From positions 1 to 44,782 of the forward strand of contig CANIHR010000007.1 in assembly GCA_947467185.1 (NCBI GenBank): DNA of 44,782 nt, given 5' to 3'. Of the stretch, positions 6,289 through 14,496 are shown in pieces. The DNA comes from Bryobacterales bacterium. GTDB lineage: Bacteria > Acidobacteriota > Terriglobia > Bryobacterales > Bryobacteraceae. The notes under the pieces are model-generated. The model was not told the DNA's origin, ran no database searches, and worked only from the letters and a program-made list of their open reading frames with translations. Numbering within the stretch: position 1 is the stretch's first letter; every line of letters starts with the position of its first letter. The position numbers and the translations under genes were made by a program.

Positions 6289-8043
6289 ATGCGGCGGTTT
6301 TCGCTGGTCTGGAAGATCAGTCTCTCGACCGCCGCAGCCCTGCTGTTGCTGCTGATTGTGGCCGGGCATTTCGTGCAGGACCAGGCCGAAGCGGCGCTGG
6401 AACGCAACCTCGACGCGGAACTGGAGAACAGCTTCAAGGCCTACGAGTCCCTGTGGAGTGCCCGGACCGAAATGTTGCGGTCGATCAGCGTCGTGCTCAG
6501 CACCATGTCCGACGTACGGGCAGCCTTCCGCACCAACGACCGAGCCACCATTCAGGACACGGTGGACGAAATGTGGAAGCGAATCTCTCTTTCCGACGCA
6601 CTGTTCTTCGTCACCGATGGCAAAGGGGACGTGATCGCGGGGGCCGGAGGGAAGCACTTCGCCCGAAATCTCGATGTGGTGCGTGATGCCCTGCCAAAGT
6701 TCCCGGCACAATCCACCGGCTTCGCCACGCAGGACGGTCGCCTCTACGAGTTCGTCGTCACACCGGTTTACGTGCAGGCGGAGAGCACGCTGGGTCTGCT
6801 GAACGTACTCGTCACAGGGTTCCCGGTGGAAGACGCCGTCGCGAAAGAACTGAAGTCGCGAACCGGCGGCAGCGATTTCGTCTTCCTCCAGGGCAGCAAG
6901 CCGATCGCCACTACCCTGTCTACCGAGGACACCACGCGGATTGCCATGCAGTACCGGCGGGGCGGTGGGCTGCGGCACCTGGACCTGGGTGACCGGGAGT
7001 ACGCCGTGCTGGGTACACCCCTGCGGAATCTGGCCGGAAAGCAGGGTGGGGATCTGCTGATTGTCCACAATTTTGACAACATTCGGCGCGATATCGATTC
7101 ACTCCGCCTCAAGCTGGCCGGAACCTGGCTGGTAGCAACCCTTGCCGGACTGGCCATTACTGTCTTCCTCGCCCGGCGAGCCCTGAAACCCATTCAGGAA
7201 CTGGATCAGGCTGCGGCGCGCATCTCCGAACAGAAGTATGAAGCGCGTGTGACCGAGGGCAATGATGACGAACTCGGACGCCTGGCCCGAACGTTTAATG
7301 CCATGTGCCGCTCGATTCAGGATGCTCGCGAGGAACTGATCCGGCAGGAACGGATCTCCACCATCGGGCGGCTGTCCAGTTCCATCGTCCATGACCTGCG
7401 CAATCCTCTGGCCTCCATCTACGGCGGCGCGGAGATGATGATCGACGGCGAGCTGAACCCGACGCAAATGCGGCGGATCGCGGGCAACATCTACCGGTCA
7501 TCGCGGGTCATTAAGGACATGCTGCAACAGTTGGTAGATGTTTCGCGTGGCCGTATCCAGGCAGCGGAAGCGTGCCGGCTGAGCGAACTGGTGGGTGCCG
7601 CGGTAGATGCCCAGATTTCGAACGCAGACAACCAGGGCGTCGAGATTCGGGTGAATATCGACCCGGCGATAGAGGTTGCCGCCGAACCGGGCCGCATGGA
7701 GCGAGTCTTCGCCAACCTCATCGGCAACGCGATTGAAGCGATGCATGAAGGTGGCGTGATCGACATCAGCGCCACAGTTCATCCGGAGGGAGTGGTCATT
7801 CAGGTGGATGACGACGGCCCTGGTATCCCACTGGCCGTGAAGCAACGGCTGTTCCAGCCTTTTGTTACGTCGGGTAAGAACGGTCTGGGGCTGGGACTGG
7901 CACTTTCCCGGCAGACGATTCTGGATCATGGTGGCGATATCTGGGTAGAGGAGGTAGCCGGCCGTGGCGCCCACTTCCGGCTGCGACTTCCCGGTGAGAT
8001 GGCCCGTGCGGTGGCCAGTGTGGGCGCGATTGTGTCAACATGA
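6289..8043 (+). CDS. Membrane sensor histidine kinase (HAMP, HisKA, HATPase)
   Basis: A 584-residue sensor kinase. A first membrane segment (about 8-26) and a second (about 277-296) enclose a periplasmic sensor domain of about 250 residues that looks like a CACHE-type fold, with FFVTDGKGDVIAG as a typical strand-turn. HAMP spans about 297-349. The phospho-acceptor is His368 in IVHDLRNP, and the ATPase region carries the N-box (NLIGNAIEAM) and the glycine box (GLGLGLALSRQ). It should autophosphorylate on His368 and pass phosphate to one or both response regulators at the start of the operon. The neighbouring copper-type protein and barrel hint at an envelope, redox or metal signal, which is inference. 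Confidence 0.92.
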   Translation: MRRFSLVWKISLSTAAALLLLLIVAGHFVQDQAEAALERNLDAELENSFKAYESLWSARTEMLRSISVVLSTMSDVRAAFRTNDRATIQDTVDEMWKRISLSDALFFVTDGKGDVIAGAGGKHFARNLDVVRDALPKFPAQSTGFATQDGRLYEFVVTPVYVQAESTLGLLNVLVTGFPVEDAVAKELKSRTGGSDFVFLQGSKPIATTLSTEDTTRIAMQYRRGGGLRHLDLGDREYAVLGTPLRNLAGKQGGDLLIVHNFDNIRRDIDSLRLKLAGTWLVATLAGLAITVFLARRALKPIQELDQAAARISEQKYEARVTEGNDDELGRLARTFNAMCRSIQDAREELIRQERISTIGRLSSSIVHDLRNPLASIYGGAEMMIDGELNPTQMRRIAGNIYRSSRVIKDMLQQLVDVSRGRIQAAEACRLSELVGAAVDAQISNADNQGVEIRVNIDPAIEVAAEPGRMERVFANLIGNAIEAMHEGGVIDISATVHPEGVVIQVDDDGPGIPLAVKQRLFQPFVTSGKNGLGLGLALSRQTILDHGGDIWVEEVAGRGAHFRLRLPGEMARAVASVGAIVST

Positions 8044-8049
8044 TGATGC

Positions 8050-8928
8050 GTGCGTCATAGTCTCCGGAATCTTCCGTTCCTGTTGCGCCGTACCTTATTT
8101 GCCTCCATTGACGACGGTCTCTTCGGTATCGCCAAAGGTGCGGCTTATTCGGCACTCCTGTCTTTTTTTCCTATCCTGACGTCAGTTGCTGTAATTTTCG
8201 TGCAGACGGGTGCCCGGTCCGTACAGAACAACCTGGCGCGATTTCTGTCAAGAGTACTGCCGCCAGGAACGGAAACCGTTGTGCTGGAACAGTTTCGCGT
8301 CCAGGGCAAGAAGCCGACTGCCCTCATTGTGGTGGCATTCCTGTTCTCGCTTTGGGCGGCATCGAGCGTAGTGAAGAGCCTGATCGACGGCTTCAATTCC
8401 TCCTATCGCGTGCCCCGGAACCGGTCGATGGGCGGGCATATCGGCATGGGGCTGATGCTGGTGATATTCGCCGGAATCCCGTTGCTGGGCGCATCGTCGC
8501 TGATTCTGTTCGGCGGTGCCGTGGAGAGTGGCGTCCTGAAGTTAATGCGCGTAGACCCATTACTCCATCCGCTGGAAGGCTGGCTCCGGCTGGTCTGGCA
8601 AGTGAGCCGCTACGGGATCGCGTTCGGGGCAACCTGCAGCCTGATGGCGATGCTCTACTACTACGGCCCATACCGAAAACAACGCTGGAAAGCCGTCTGG
8701 CCGGGGGCGTTCCTCGCCACGATTCTGTGGTTGCTGGCGACCCTCGGGTTCGGCTGGTACGTCCGCAATATCTCAAACTACAACTTGCTCTACGGCAGCG
8801 TCGGCACGAGTATCGCGCTGCTTTCGTGGATGTACATACTGGCGCTGATCGCCCTTTTCGGCTGTGAGTTTAACGCCGAAAGCGAGCGGATGCGCCAGGC
8901 GCTGGAGGCGCTGGAAGCTACCAAATGA
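8050..8928 (+). CDS. YihY/BrkB-family inner membrane protein
   Basis: A 292-residue multi-pass membrane protein of the YihY family (once mislabelled ribonuclease BN). Family features include the N-terminal AYSALLSFFPILTSVAVIF segment, about six hydrophobic helices, and the C-terminal stretch YNLLYGSVGTSIALLSWMYI. Proposed roles of the family in envelope lipid or substrate transport are not settled. The GTG at 8050 is the only start after the in-frame stop at 8044 and lies six bases after the kinase stop. Its last bases overlap the start of the SGNH gene (ATGA). It may be the tail of the two-component operon or the head of the next group. Confidence 0.85.
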   Translation: MRHSLRNLPFLLRRTLFASIDDGLFGIAKGAAYSALLSFFPILTSVAVIFVQTGARSVQNNLARFLSRVLPPGTETVVLEQFRVQGKKPTALIVVAFLFSLWAASSVVKSLIDGFNSSYRVPRNRSMGGHIGMGLMLVIFAGIPLLGASSLILFGGAVESGVLKLMRVDPLLHPLEGWLRLVWQVSRYGIAFGATCSLMAMLYYYGPYRKQRWKAVWPGAFLATILWLLATLGFGWYVRNISNYNLLYGSVGTSIALLSWMYILALIALFGCEFNAESERMRQALEALEATK

Positions 8929-10238
8929 AAACTCTCTCCGTATTGATGTTGACGGCCCTGTGCGCCGCAGCCCAGACTTCCGGTGACCACTGGATCGCGA
9001 CCTGGGGGACCTCGCAACAGTTGTATCGCGCCGCGCCTGCCGGACGCGGCCCGGTGGCGACGCCCGCTCCCGCCCCTGCACCTGCGCCGGCCCCGAATCC
9101 GGCAGCCGGACGTGGTCCCGCCCGGCGCTTCCCCATTCCTCCCGCGCTGCAGACCCTCCACAACCAGACCGTCCGCATGGTGGCACACACCAGCGTCGGC
9201 GGTTCAACCGTTCGGATTCGCCTGCAAAATGCGCTCGGTGCCCCCACCGTCTCCATCGGTGGCGCCCACCTCGCGCTGCGGACCAAAGGCTCCGCCATTG
9301 ACCCCGCAACGGACCGTGCGGTGACGTTTAGCGGTAACGCGACCGCCACTTTGTACGGCGGAGCGACGCTGGTCAGCGACCCCGTCAACCTGAAGGTTCC
9401 CGCTCTGGCAGATGTCGCCGTCAGCCTGTATTTACCGGGTGATATCGGTGCGCCCGCCAATCATCTCTTCGCCCTGCACACCACCTGGCTCTCCAAAGAA
9501 GGAGACCAAACCTCTGCTCCGGAGATCACCGGCAGCGAAACGCGCGAATCCTATTACTGGCTGGCGGGCATCGATGTGATGGCCCCGGCGTCAGCAGGCA
9601 CGGTAGTAACGTTCGGCGATTCCATCACCGATGGCGACCAGTCCTCCAATGAAACCAACAGCATGTGGCCCGCTGTGCTGGCGGCTCGTCTCCAGAAGAA
9701 CAAGGCCACCGCCAACATCGGGGTGGTGAATGCAGGTATTTCCGGCAATCGCGTGCTGGGGGACAACCAAAGCGCTCTCGCCAGGCTGGAACACGATGTC
9801 CTGAGCCACCCTGGCGTGAAGTGGATCACGGTGATGGAGGGCATCAACGACATCACGGGCGGCTCGCGAGGTCTGCCCAACGTGCCACAGATCAAGGCCG
9901 AAACGCTGATCGCCGCCTACCGCCAGATCATCAATACGGCGCACGCGCGGGGTATCCAGGTGATTGGGTGCACCATGACTCCGTATGGCGGCGCCACCCC
10001 GTTCAACGAATACGGCGAGAGCGTCCGCAGCGCCGTCAATCAGTGGATTCGGACCGGCGGCGCGTTCGACGCTGTAATCGACTTCGACGCAGCCACCCGC
10101 GACGCGAAAGATCCGCTGCGTTTCCGCCCCGAAGCCGATTCACCTGACATGCTGCACCCAGGTGACGCTGGTTATAAGCTAATGGGCGATGCCATCGACC
10201 TGAGCATCTTTACGCGAGCGCCTAAAAGGACCAGATAG
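8925..10238 (+). CDS. Exported SGNH/GDSL-family esterase
   Basis: A 437-residue secreted hydrolase. The signal peptide covers about 1-16. An N-terminal beta domain (about 60-200) carries an inserted Ala-Pro repeat (residues 47-58) that is probably a flexible linker. The SGNH domain (from about 225) has the nucleophile Ser233 in GDSITDG, Asn308 in GIND, and the Asp408/His411 pair in DMLHPGD. These enzymes deacetylate or de-esterify carbohydrates or lipids outside the cytoplasm; the natural substrate is not readable here. The start overlaps the YihY stop, and the cupin gene follows after four bases. Confidence 0.9.
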   Translation: MKTLSVLMLTALCAAAQTSGDHWIATWGTSQQLYRAAPAGRGPVATPAPAPAPAPAPNPAAGRGPARRFPIPPALQTLHNQTVRMVAHTSVGGSTVRIRLQNALGAPTVSIGGAHLALRTKGSAIDPATDRAVTFSGNATATLYGGATLVSDPVNLKVPALADVAVSLYLPGDIGAPANHLFALHTTWLSKEGDQTSAPEITGSETRESYYWLAGIDVMAPASAGTVVTFGDSITDGDQSSNETNSMWPAVLAARLQKNKATANIGVVNAGISGNRVLGDNQSALARLEHDVLSHPGVKWITVMEGINDITGGSRGLPNVPQIKAETLIAAYRQIINTAHARGIQVIGCTMTPYGGATPFNEYGESVRSAVNQWIRTGGAFDAVIDFDAATRDAKDPLRFRPEADSPDMLHPGDAGYKLMGDAIDLSIFTRAPKRTR

Positions 10239-10242
10239 ACTC

Positions 10243-10701
10243 ATGCTGAAAAAACTACTTATCGCCGTTCCAGCCCTGGCACTATACGCCACCGCTCCTT
10301 CCGGTTTCAATGAATGGACTGCAGGCGACCTGAACGCGAAAGCCACCCAACTGAAGGGAACCATGAAAGACGGTCTCGGCAATGAAACCGTGGCCAACTG
10401 GGGCACCCATCAACTGGTGGTGATTCACCGCGAGAAGAGTGGGCAATCGGAATTCCACGAAAAGCAGGCGGACGTGATCGTGGTCCGCAGCGGAACCGGC
10501 ACGATTCTCATCGGCGGCAAAGTTGTGGGAGGTAAAACGACGGCGCCGGGAGAGATTCGCGGAGAGGCCATCGAAGGAGGAGAGGCGCACGAATTGAAGG
10601 AAGGTACTATCATGCACGTGCCGCCACGCACCGCGCATCAGGTGATTTTGAAATCGGGCCAGACAATCGACTACGTGGCGATTAAGGCCGACGCCCCGTA
10701 G
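10243..10701 (+). CDS. Exported cupin-domain protein
   Basis: A 152-residue protein with an N-terminal signal peptide (about 1-18) and one cupin barrel. The first cupin motif is weak (QSEFHEKQADVIVVRSGTG), while the second has PPRTAHQV with the usual proline and histidine. A glycine-rich loop with several acidic residues separates them. Small exported cupins can bind metals or sugars; no enzyme activity can be assigned. An AAGGA ribosome site lies about 11 bases before the ATG. It is the last gene of the plus-strand run and converges on a very short minus-strand reading frame. Confidence 0.8.
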   Translation: MLKKLLIAVPALALYATAPSGFNEWTAGDLNAKATQLKGTMKDGLGNETVANWGTHQLVVIHREKSGQSEFHEKQADVIVVRSGTGTILIGGKVVGGKTTAPGEIRGEAIEGGEAHELKEGTIMHVPPRTAHQVILKSGQTIDYVAIKADAP

Positions 10702-10704
10702 CTA

Positions 10705-10800
10705 TTACGGTTCCGGTCGACGCCCTTCCTGAAGCGCCAGGAATAGCAGCACCACTACAATCACACCGAGGATCAACCCCGCCCCAATAAACCACGCCAT
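10705..10800 (-). CDS. Possible 31-residue single-helix membrane peptide
   Basis: An ATG at 10800 opens a 31-codon frame: MAWFIGAGLILGVIVVVLLF, then LALQEGRRPEP and a stop. Residues 3-22 form an unbroken hydrophobic helix ending in a charged, arginine-containing tail, the layout of small bacterial membrane proteins. It fills the otherwise empty gap between the cupin stop and the glycosyltransferase gene. No strong ribosome binding site is seen upstream, so expression is uncertain. Random GC-rich sequence could give such a stretch, but the clean helix plus polar tail is better than expected by chance. Confidence 0.4.
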   Translation of the reverse strand: MAWFIGAGLILGVIVVVLLFLALQEGRRPEP

Positions 10801-10843
10801 TGGCTGAATTGTAAGACAATCGCCGTAAGGCTGGCATAAAAGT

Positions 10844-11851
10844 TTACAAGTCCGCTCGACGGTCAGCGAACTCCCCGCTGCCGTCCACCACGTTCAGCTT
10901 GCGCTGCACGTTCAGGACGGAACTGGTGGATTCACTGATAATCGAGTAGACTGGCCGATTCCCGCTCTGCTGCGCCAGCAGGTAGATGTACTCCGAGAGC
11001 ACACCCAGGATCATGGACAGAAAGAAAAACATGGCGGCCATCGGCAGGGCCAGCGACACCCAGCCTTCCACCACGTGCGCTTTGAAGACAGCCACCACTA
11101 CCACGTACACGGCGTAGGCGAGGCTCAGGGAACTGGCCACCATCGCCATCAGGGTGAGAAAGCGCAGAGGCCGGACGGAAGTGGCCAACAGGATGGCGAC
11201 CGCCCCCAGTGCGCTGGTGCGAGCACCACTGTCGCCGAAACCGCCCGGGCGGGACTGCGCCGCGTACTCCAGCGTCGGCACCTTGCGAAGTACGAAGAAC
11301 GGCAAAACTTTCAACAACATGTGGCGGTCATTGTTCTGCCCGATGTAGTTGACAACGCGGCGGCTGAACAGGCGCAGGTCAGTGATGCCGGGTGGAATCC
11401 GGTGGCCGGTAGAGGCGAAGAACAGGCGGTAGAACATCTTACCCAGCAGCCCTGTCCGGCCGCCCTGGCGGACCCCGCAGGCACTTTCGTTGCCTGCAGC
11501 AGCATACTCCCAGAGGCAGGGAATCAGGGAGGGAGAATCTGTTTCGAGATTCAGTGTGATGACAAAATCGCCGATGCTGTTGTCGAGACCGGCCACCAGA
11601 GCCACTTGAAGTCCCCGGCGGCGGTTCAGACAATACAGTTGCAGATTCGGGACCGACTTCTGCAGACGCAGGATGATTTCTACCGTGTCGTCCTGCGAGG
11701 CGTCATCGACCAGCACAATTTCATAGTTTCGGAATGCACCCTGCAGGAGCGCGTCCATTTCTCCGATGGCAGTGGCGATCCAGGGTGAGGCATCGCGGAC
11801 CGGGGCCACCACGGAAAGAAAGGTATCGGACACTATCAGACGCTGGCTCAC
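10844..11851 (-). CDS. GT2 glycosyltransferase with C-terminal membrane helices
   Basis: A 335-residue family 2 glycosyltransferase related to the DPM1/GtrB/ArnC group that works on polyprenyl-phosphate carriers. The GT-A fold (about 1-215) shows LSVVAPVRDAS and EIVLVDDASQDDT. Two hydrophobic helices at about 228-300 anchor it in the inner membrane. The metal-binding DxD site of the family (usually D-A-D-L-Q) reads N-L-E-T-D here, so the first aspartate is replaced and metal binding may differ. The GTG at 11851 overlaps the stop of the FAD gene and has a GAGGAGG ribosome site at close range; a longer start at 11887 lies inside the upstream gene. Last gene of the five-gene glycan operon. Confidence 0.85.
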   Translation of the reverse strand: MSQRLIVSDTFLSVVAPVRDASPWIATAIGEMDALLQGAFRNYEIVLVDDASQDDTVEIILRLQKSVPNLQLYCLNRRRGLQVALVAGLDNSIGDFVITLNLETDSPSLIPCLWEYAAAGNESACGVRQGGRTGLLGKMFYRLFFASTGHRIPPGITDLRLFSRRVVNYIGQNNDRHMLLKVLPFFVLRKVPTLEYAAQSRPGGFGDSGARTSALGAVAILLATSVRPLRFLTLMAMVASSLSLAYAVYVVVVAVFKAHVVEGWVSLALPMAAMFFFLSMILGVLSEYIYLLAQQSGNRPVYSIISESTSSVLNVQRKLNVVDGSGEFADRRADL

Positions 11852-12918
11852 AGACCCTCCTCTTCCAGGCGCTGCAGGACATCGCATATGTTGTCGATCT
11901 TCCCGCCCATAATTGAATATACGGTTTTGGCTGTTTCGCTGCGTTCCATCAGGATGGGGCGTCCGTCGTCGATTTCGTTCCGCAGAAGGAGCGCCTTCAC
12001 GCCGAAGAGGGAATCCTTGAGCTCGGCACGGGCCAGCGCTGGCAGGTAACGGCTGGCGTCGTGGAGCATGTGCGCGGCGCGAGAGACGCCACTGGATTCG
12101 GGCGCGCGCGTGCCATCATCCGGAAACTCATGATGCGGGGTGTATCGAACGTGGGAAAGAGTGTGCAGCCCCCGGGGCGGGAAGGGCATGGTGGAAAAGA
12201 ACGGCCCGCACATCACCGTGATACCCAGGCTCCGCAGTTCCGGCGGGACGTCCAGCAGTGCCATTTCGGCGAGTTCGAATTTCATCGGGGTGCGACAGTG
12301 CGCATCCATCCCCTCGATGCTCTTCAGGCCCGCATAGCTGCAGTTGAAGACATAGCCCGCCTCGATTTCCGAGCCATCGGCCAGCGTCAGATGAGGAGTG
12401 TTAACGTCAATCCGCTCCACGCGGGTCCCGAAACGAACTTCCACGCCGGCAGTTTCGAGTCGATGACGCATCAGTTCCCGCAGAATCGTGCTGTTGAAGG
12501 CGTACTCCTGCGTTTCGTAGACGGCCTCAATCAGACGGGGATTCAAAAGCGACCGATGCTCGTCGCGGGCCGGACGCCACGGAGCACCGATGAGATCGCA
12601 AAACCTCTCGAACTGCCGCGCCGTCACCTTGCTGTTCTGCCGGGCGACACAGTAGAGTTTGGTGAAATCGCGGACCACGCAATCCGCATAATCCCGAACG
12701 AAGGTCTGAAAATTCGCCCGACTGCGGTAAGCGGTGTGGAGGCTGCGGGGATAGTGATAACCGTTGTGAATCCGAGCCTGGTTGGCGTAAGAGGCGCGGG
12801 AAAGGAGCTCCGGCTCGGCCTCCAGCAAGATTACTGAACGCAGCTTTCGCTTCAGGTGCAACGCAATGGCGCAGCCGTAGAAGCCACCTCCGATGACAAC
12901 CGCATCCGCCGTGGTCAT
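11848..12918 (-). CDS. FAD-dependent oxidoreductase (DAO superfamily)
   Basis: A 356-residue flavoprotein with the dinucleotide-binding loop VVIGGGFYGCAIA at residues 7-19 and an acidic residue ending the second strand (LLEAEPE). The general layout is that of D-amino-acid or glycerol-3-phosphate oxidoreductases (DAO fold). Such enzymes oxidise a C-N or C-O bond. In this operon the substrate may be a sugar, aminosugar or polyprenyl-linked intermediate, but this is context only. It overlaps both neighbours by four bases, so the three products are probably made in fixed ratio. No membrane segment is evident. Confidence 0.82.
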   Translation of the reverse strand: MTTADAVVIGGGFYGCAIALHLKRKLRSVILLEAEPELLSRASYANQARIHNGYHYPRSLHTAYRSRANFQTFVRDYADCVVRDFTKLYCVARQNSKVTARQFERFCDLIGAPWRPARDEHRSLLNPRLIEAVYETQEYAFNSTILRELMRHRLETAGVEVRFGTRVERIDVNTPHLTLADGSEIEAGYVFNCSYAGLKSIEGMDAHCRTPMKFELAEMALLDVPPELRSLGITVMCGPFFSTMPFPPRGLHTLSHVRYTPHHEFPDDGTRAPESSGVSRAAHMLHDASRYLPALARAELKDSLFGVKALLLRNEIDDGRPILMERSETAKTVYSIMGGKIDNICDVLQRLEEEGL

Positions 12919-13694
12919 TGGGGATTGTAACGGCCCAGCACCGCACGGAACAGCAGTTTCAGAATCTCGACCTTCCCCTGAACACCGCCGATCTTGCTCG
13001 GTGTTGGCCCCTTTGCGGGATATGCACGACGCACCGGCAGTTCCTTTACCCGAAGCCCCAGCCGGGGAATTCGCACGGACAAATAGTAGTGGAGATTGTA
13101 CGTGTCGAAGATGTCGCGGAACGGCAGCAACCCGGGATGCAGAGCGGCGCGCCGGCTGATGGCCCGAAAGCCGTTCGTCGTGTCAGTGTAATGAAACCCG
13201 GAAGCCAGACTGATGAGCGGAGCGTGCAGCAACATGGACCCCAAACGGCGATCCAGGGGAGTGTTCTGCTCTTCGCCACCGGGCATGTAGCGTGACCCCT
13301 GCACGTAGTCGAAGCCATCGTCCAGCGCCTGAAAGAAGGCGGGAATGGCGTCTACCCCATCTTTGCCATTGCCGTCGATAAAAATGAACCCCTCGTAGCC
13401 CTGGTTGAGACCGTAATCCAGCAGCATACGCATTTGAGCGCTCAGCTTCCCTGGGCCCGTCTTCACCAGCAGGGTTCGAACGCCGTGGGCGGCCATCACG
13501 GCGGGGTCGCCACTGCTGTCGCGGCTACCTCCATCGCCGATGATAATGTCGCCCTGACCCTCCAGAAAGCGCATCCTTTCCAGTTGTTGCCGCAGCCGTT
13601 CCCCTTCGTTGATGACCGGAATCAGAACCGCATGGCGCGTGGCTTTGGGTTTCAGTTCATGGATGATGTAAGCGGGAACCTGGCGTTCAGGCAT
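12915..13694 (-). CDS. GT2 glycosyltransferase of the DGN-x-KD type
   Basis: A 259-residue soluble glycosyltransferase, family 2. The nucleotide-sugar half holds VLIPVINEGERL (23-34) and DIIIGDGGSRDSS (49-61). The usual DxD is replaced by the variant DGNGKDG at 107-113. Further motifs are DYVQGSRYMPGG, TDTTNGFRAIS and the C-terminal RYNPQ. I recognise this pattern as a recurring GT2 subfamily in bacterial surface-polysaccharide loci, without a fixed substrate. It starts eight bases inside the isomerase gene and ends overlapping the FAD gene. It probably transfers one sugar while the membrane GT2 at the end of the operon handles the lipid-linked step; that split is inference. Confidence 0.87.
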   Translation of the reverse strand: MPERQVPAYIIHELKPKATRHAVLIPVINEGERLRQQLERMRFLEGQGDIIIGDGGSRDSSGDPAVMAAHGVRTLLVKTGPGKLSAQMRMLLDYGLNQGYEGFIFIDGNGKDGVDAIPAFFQALDDGFDYVQGSRYMPGGEEQNTPLDRRLGSMLLHAPLISLASGFHYTDTTNGFRAISRRAALHPGLLPFRDIFDTYNLHYYLSVRIPRLGLRVKELPVRRAYPAKGPTPSKIGGVQGKVEILKLLFRAVLGRYNPQ

Positions 13695-14496
13695 AGGTCC
13701 CCCTCAGAAAGACGAGCGCCTGCTCCAGAGCAGGCAGAGGAGGCTCCCCACTGCGCATTTCCAGCGCAACGAAGCCGTTGTAGCCAATTTGCCCGAGCGC
13801 CTTCGCCACCGCCGCGTGAGCCGAGACGGGGGCAGAAAAATCACCCAGATGCGGCTCGCTCGCGTGCAAGTGCCCCAGAATATCCCGATTCTCCTGGATA
13901 ACGGCAAGTGGGTCGAACTCTCCGGCCAGATACAGGCAGGCGGTATCCAGATGTAGCTGAAAACCCACAGACCCGACTTCACGCACCAGCCGCGCCGCCG
14001 TACCGCTGTTCGTAGCGAAATCGCAGGCGTAGGCGGCGGGATTCGCCTCAAAGCCAACAAATACACCCCGGTCCGCGCACACCGCGCCCACACGGGCAAA
14101 GAACTCGGCCGCAATCGCGAATGCGTCTGATTCCGGCAACTCACGGCGCTGGCGGTTCTTCGGTGCCCCAAAGACCAGACACTTCGCGCCGAGTTCCACC
14201 GCCAGATTGGCGCAGAGCAACAGGTGCCGGAACAGGGCATCGCGGTCCTGTGGGGTCCCAAACAGCTGCAATTCCGGCTTCTGAAACAGAATCGACTGGA
14301 GCGACGAGACACTTAGCCCTTCCGCCTCCAGGCTTCGGCGGAAAGCCCTGGCGGCCGCCACGGTCGCCCCTTCCCAGCCGGGCCAGAGCTTCGTCGGGGC
14401 GATTTCCAGATGCCCGACACCTCCCGCCCGCAGCAGAGGGAACACTTCCGCGTTCAGTTCCGAGGGCCACGCGATGTTGGAAACGGCCAGCTTCAT
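13687..14496 (-). CDS. Sugar phosphate isomerase/epimerase-like TIM barrel protein
   Basis: A 269-residue protein of the AP-endonuclease-2 / xylose-isomerase-like TIM barrel family. It starts MKLAVSNIAWPSELN, has HLEIAPTKLWPGW after the second strand, GFEANPAAYACDF and LHLDTACLYLAGE in the middle, and GFVALEMRSGE near the end, where the acidic and histidine metal ligands of this fold sit. These proteins rearrange or epimerise sugars, sugar acids or inositols. The start overlaps the epimerase stop by four bases. Together with the epimerase it probably makes the activated or modified sugar used by the two glycosyltransferases downstream. Confidence 0.82.
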   Translation of the reverse strand: MKLAVSNIAWPSELNAEVFPLLRAGGVGHLEIAPTKLWPGWEGATVAAARAFRRSLEAEGLSVSSLQSILFQKPELQLFGTPQDRDALFRHLLLCANLAVELGAKCLVFGAPKNRQRRELPESDAFAIAAEFFARVGAVCADRGVFVGFEANPAAYACDFATNSGTAARLVREVGSVGFQLHLDTACLYLAGEFDPLAVIQENRDILGHLHASEPHLGDFSAPVSAHAAVAKALGQIGYNGFVALEMRSGEPPLPALEQALVFLRGTYA

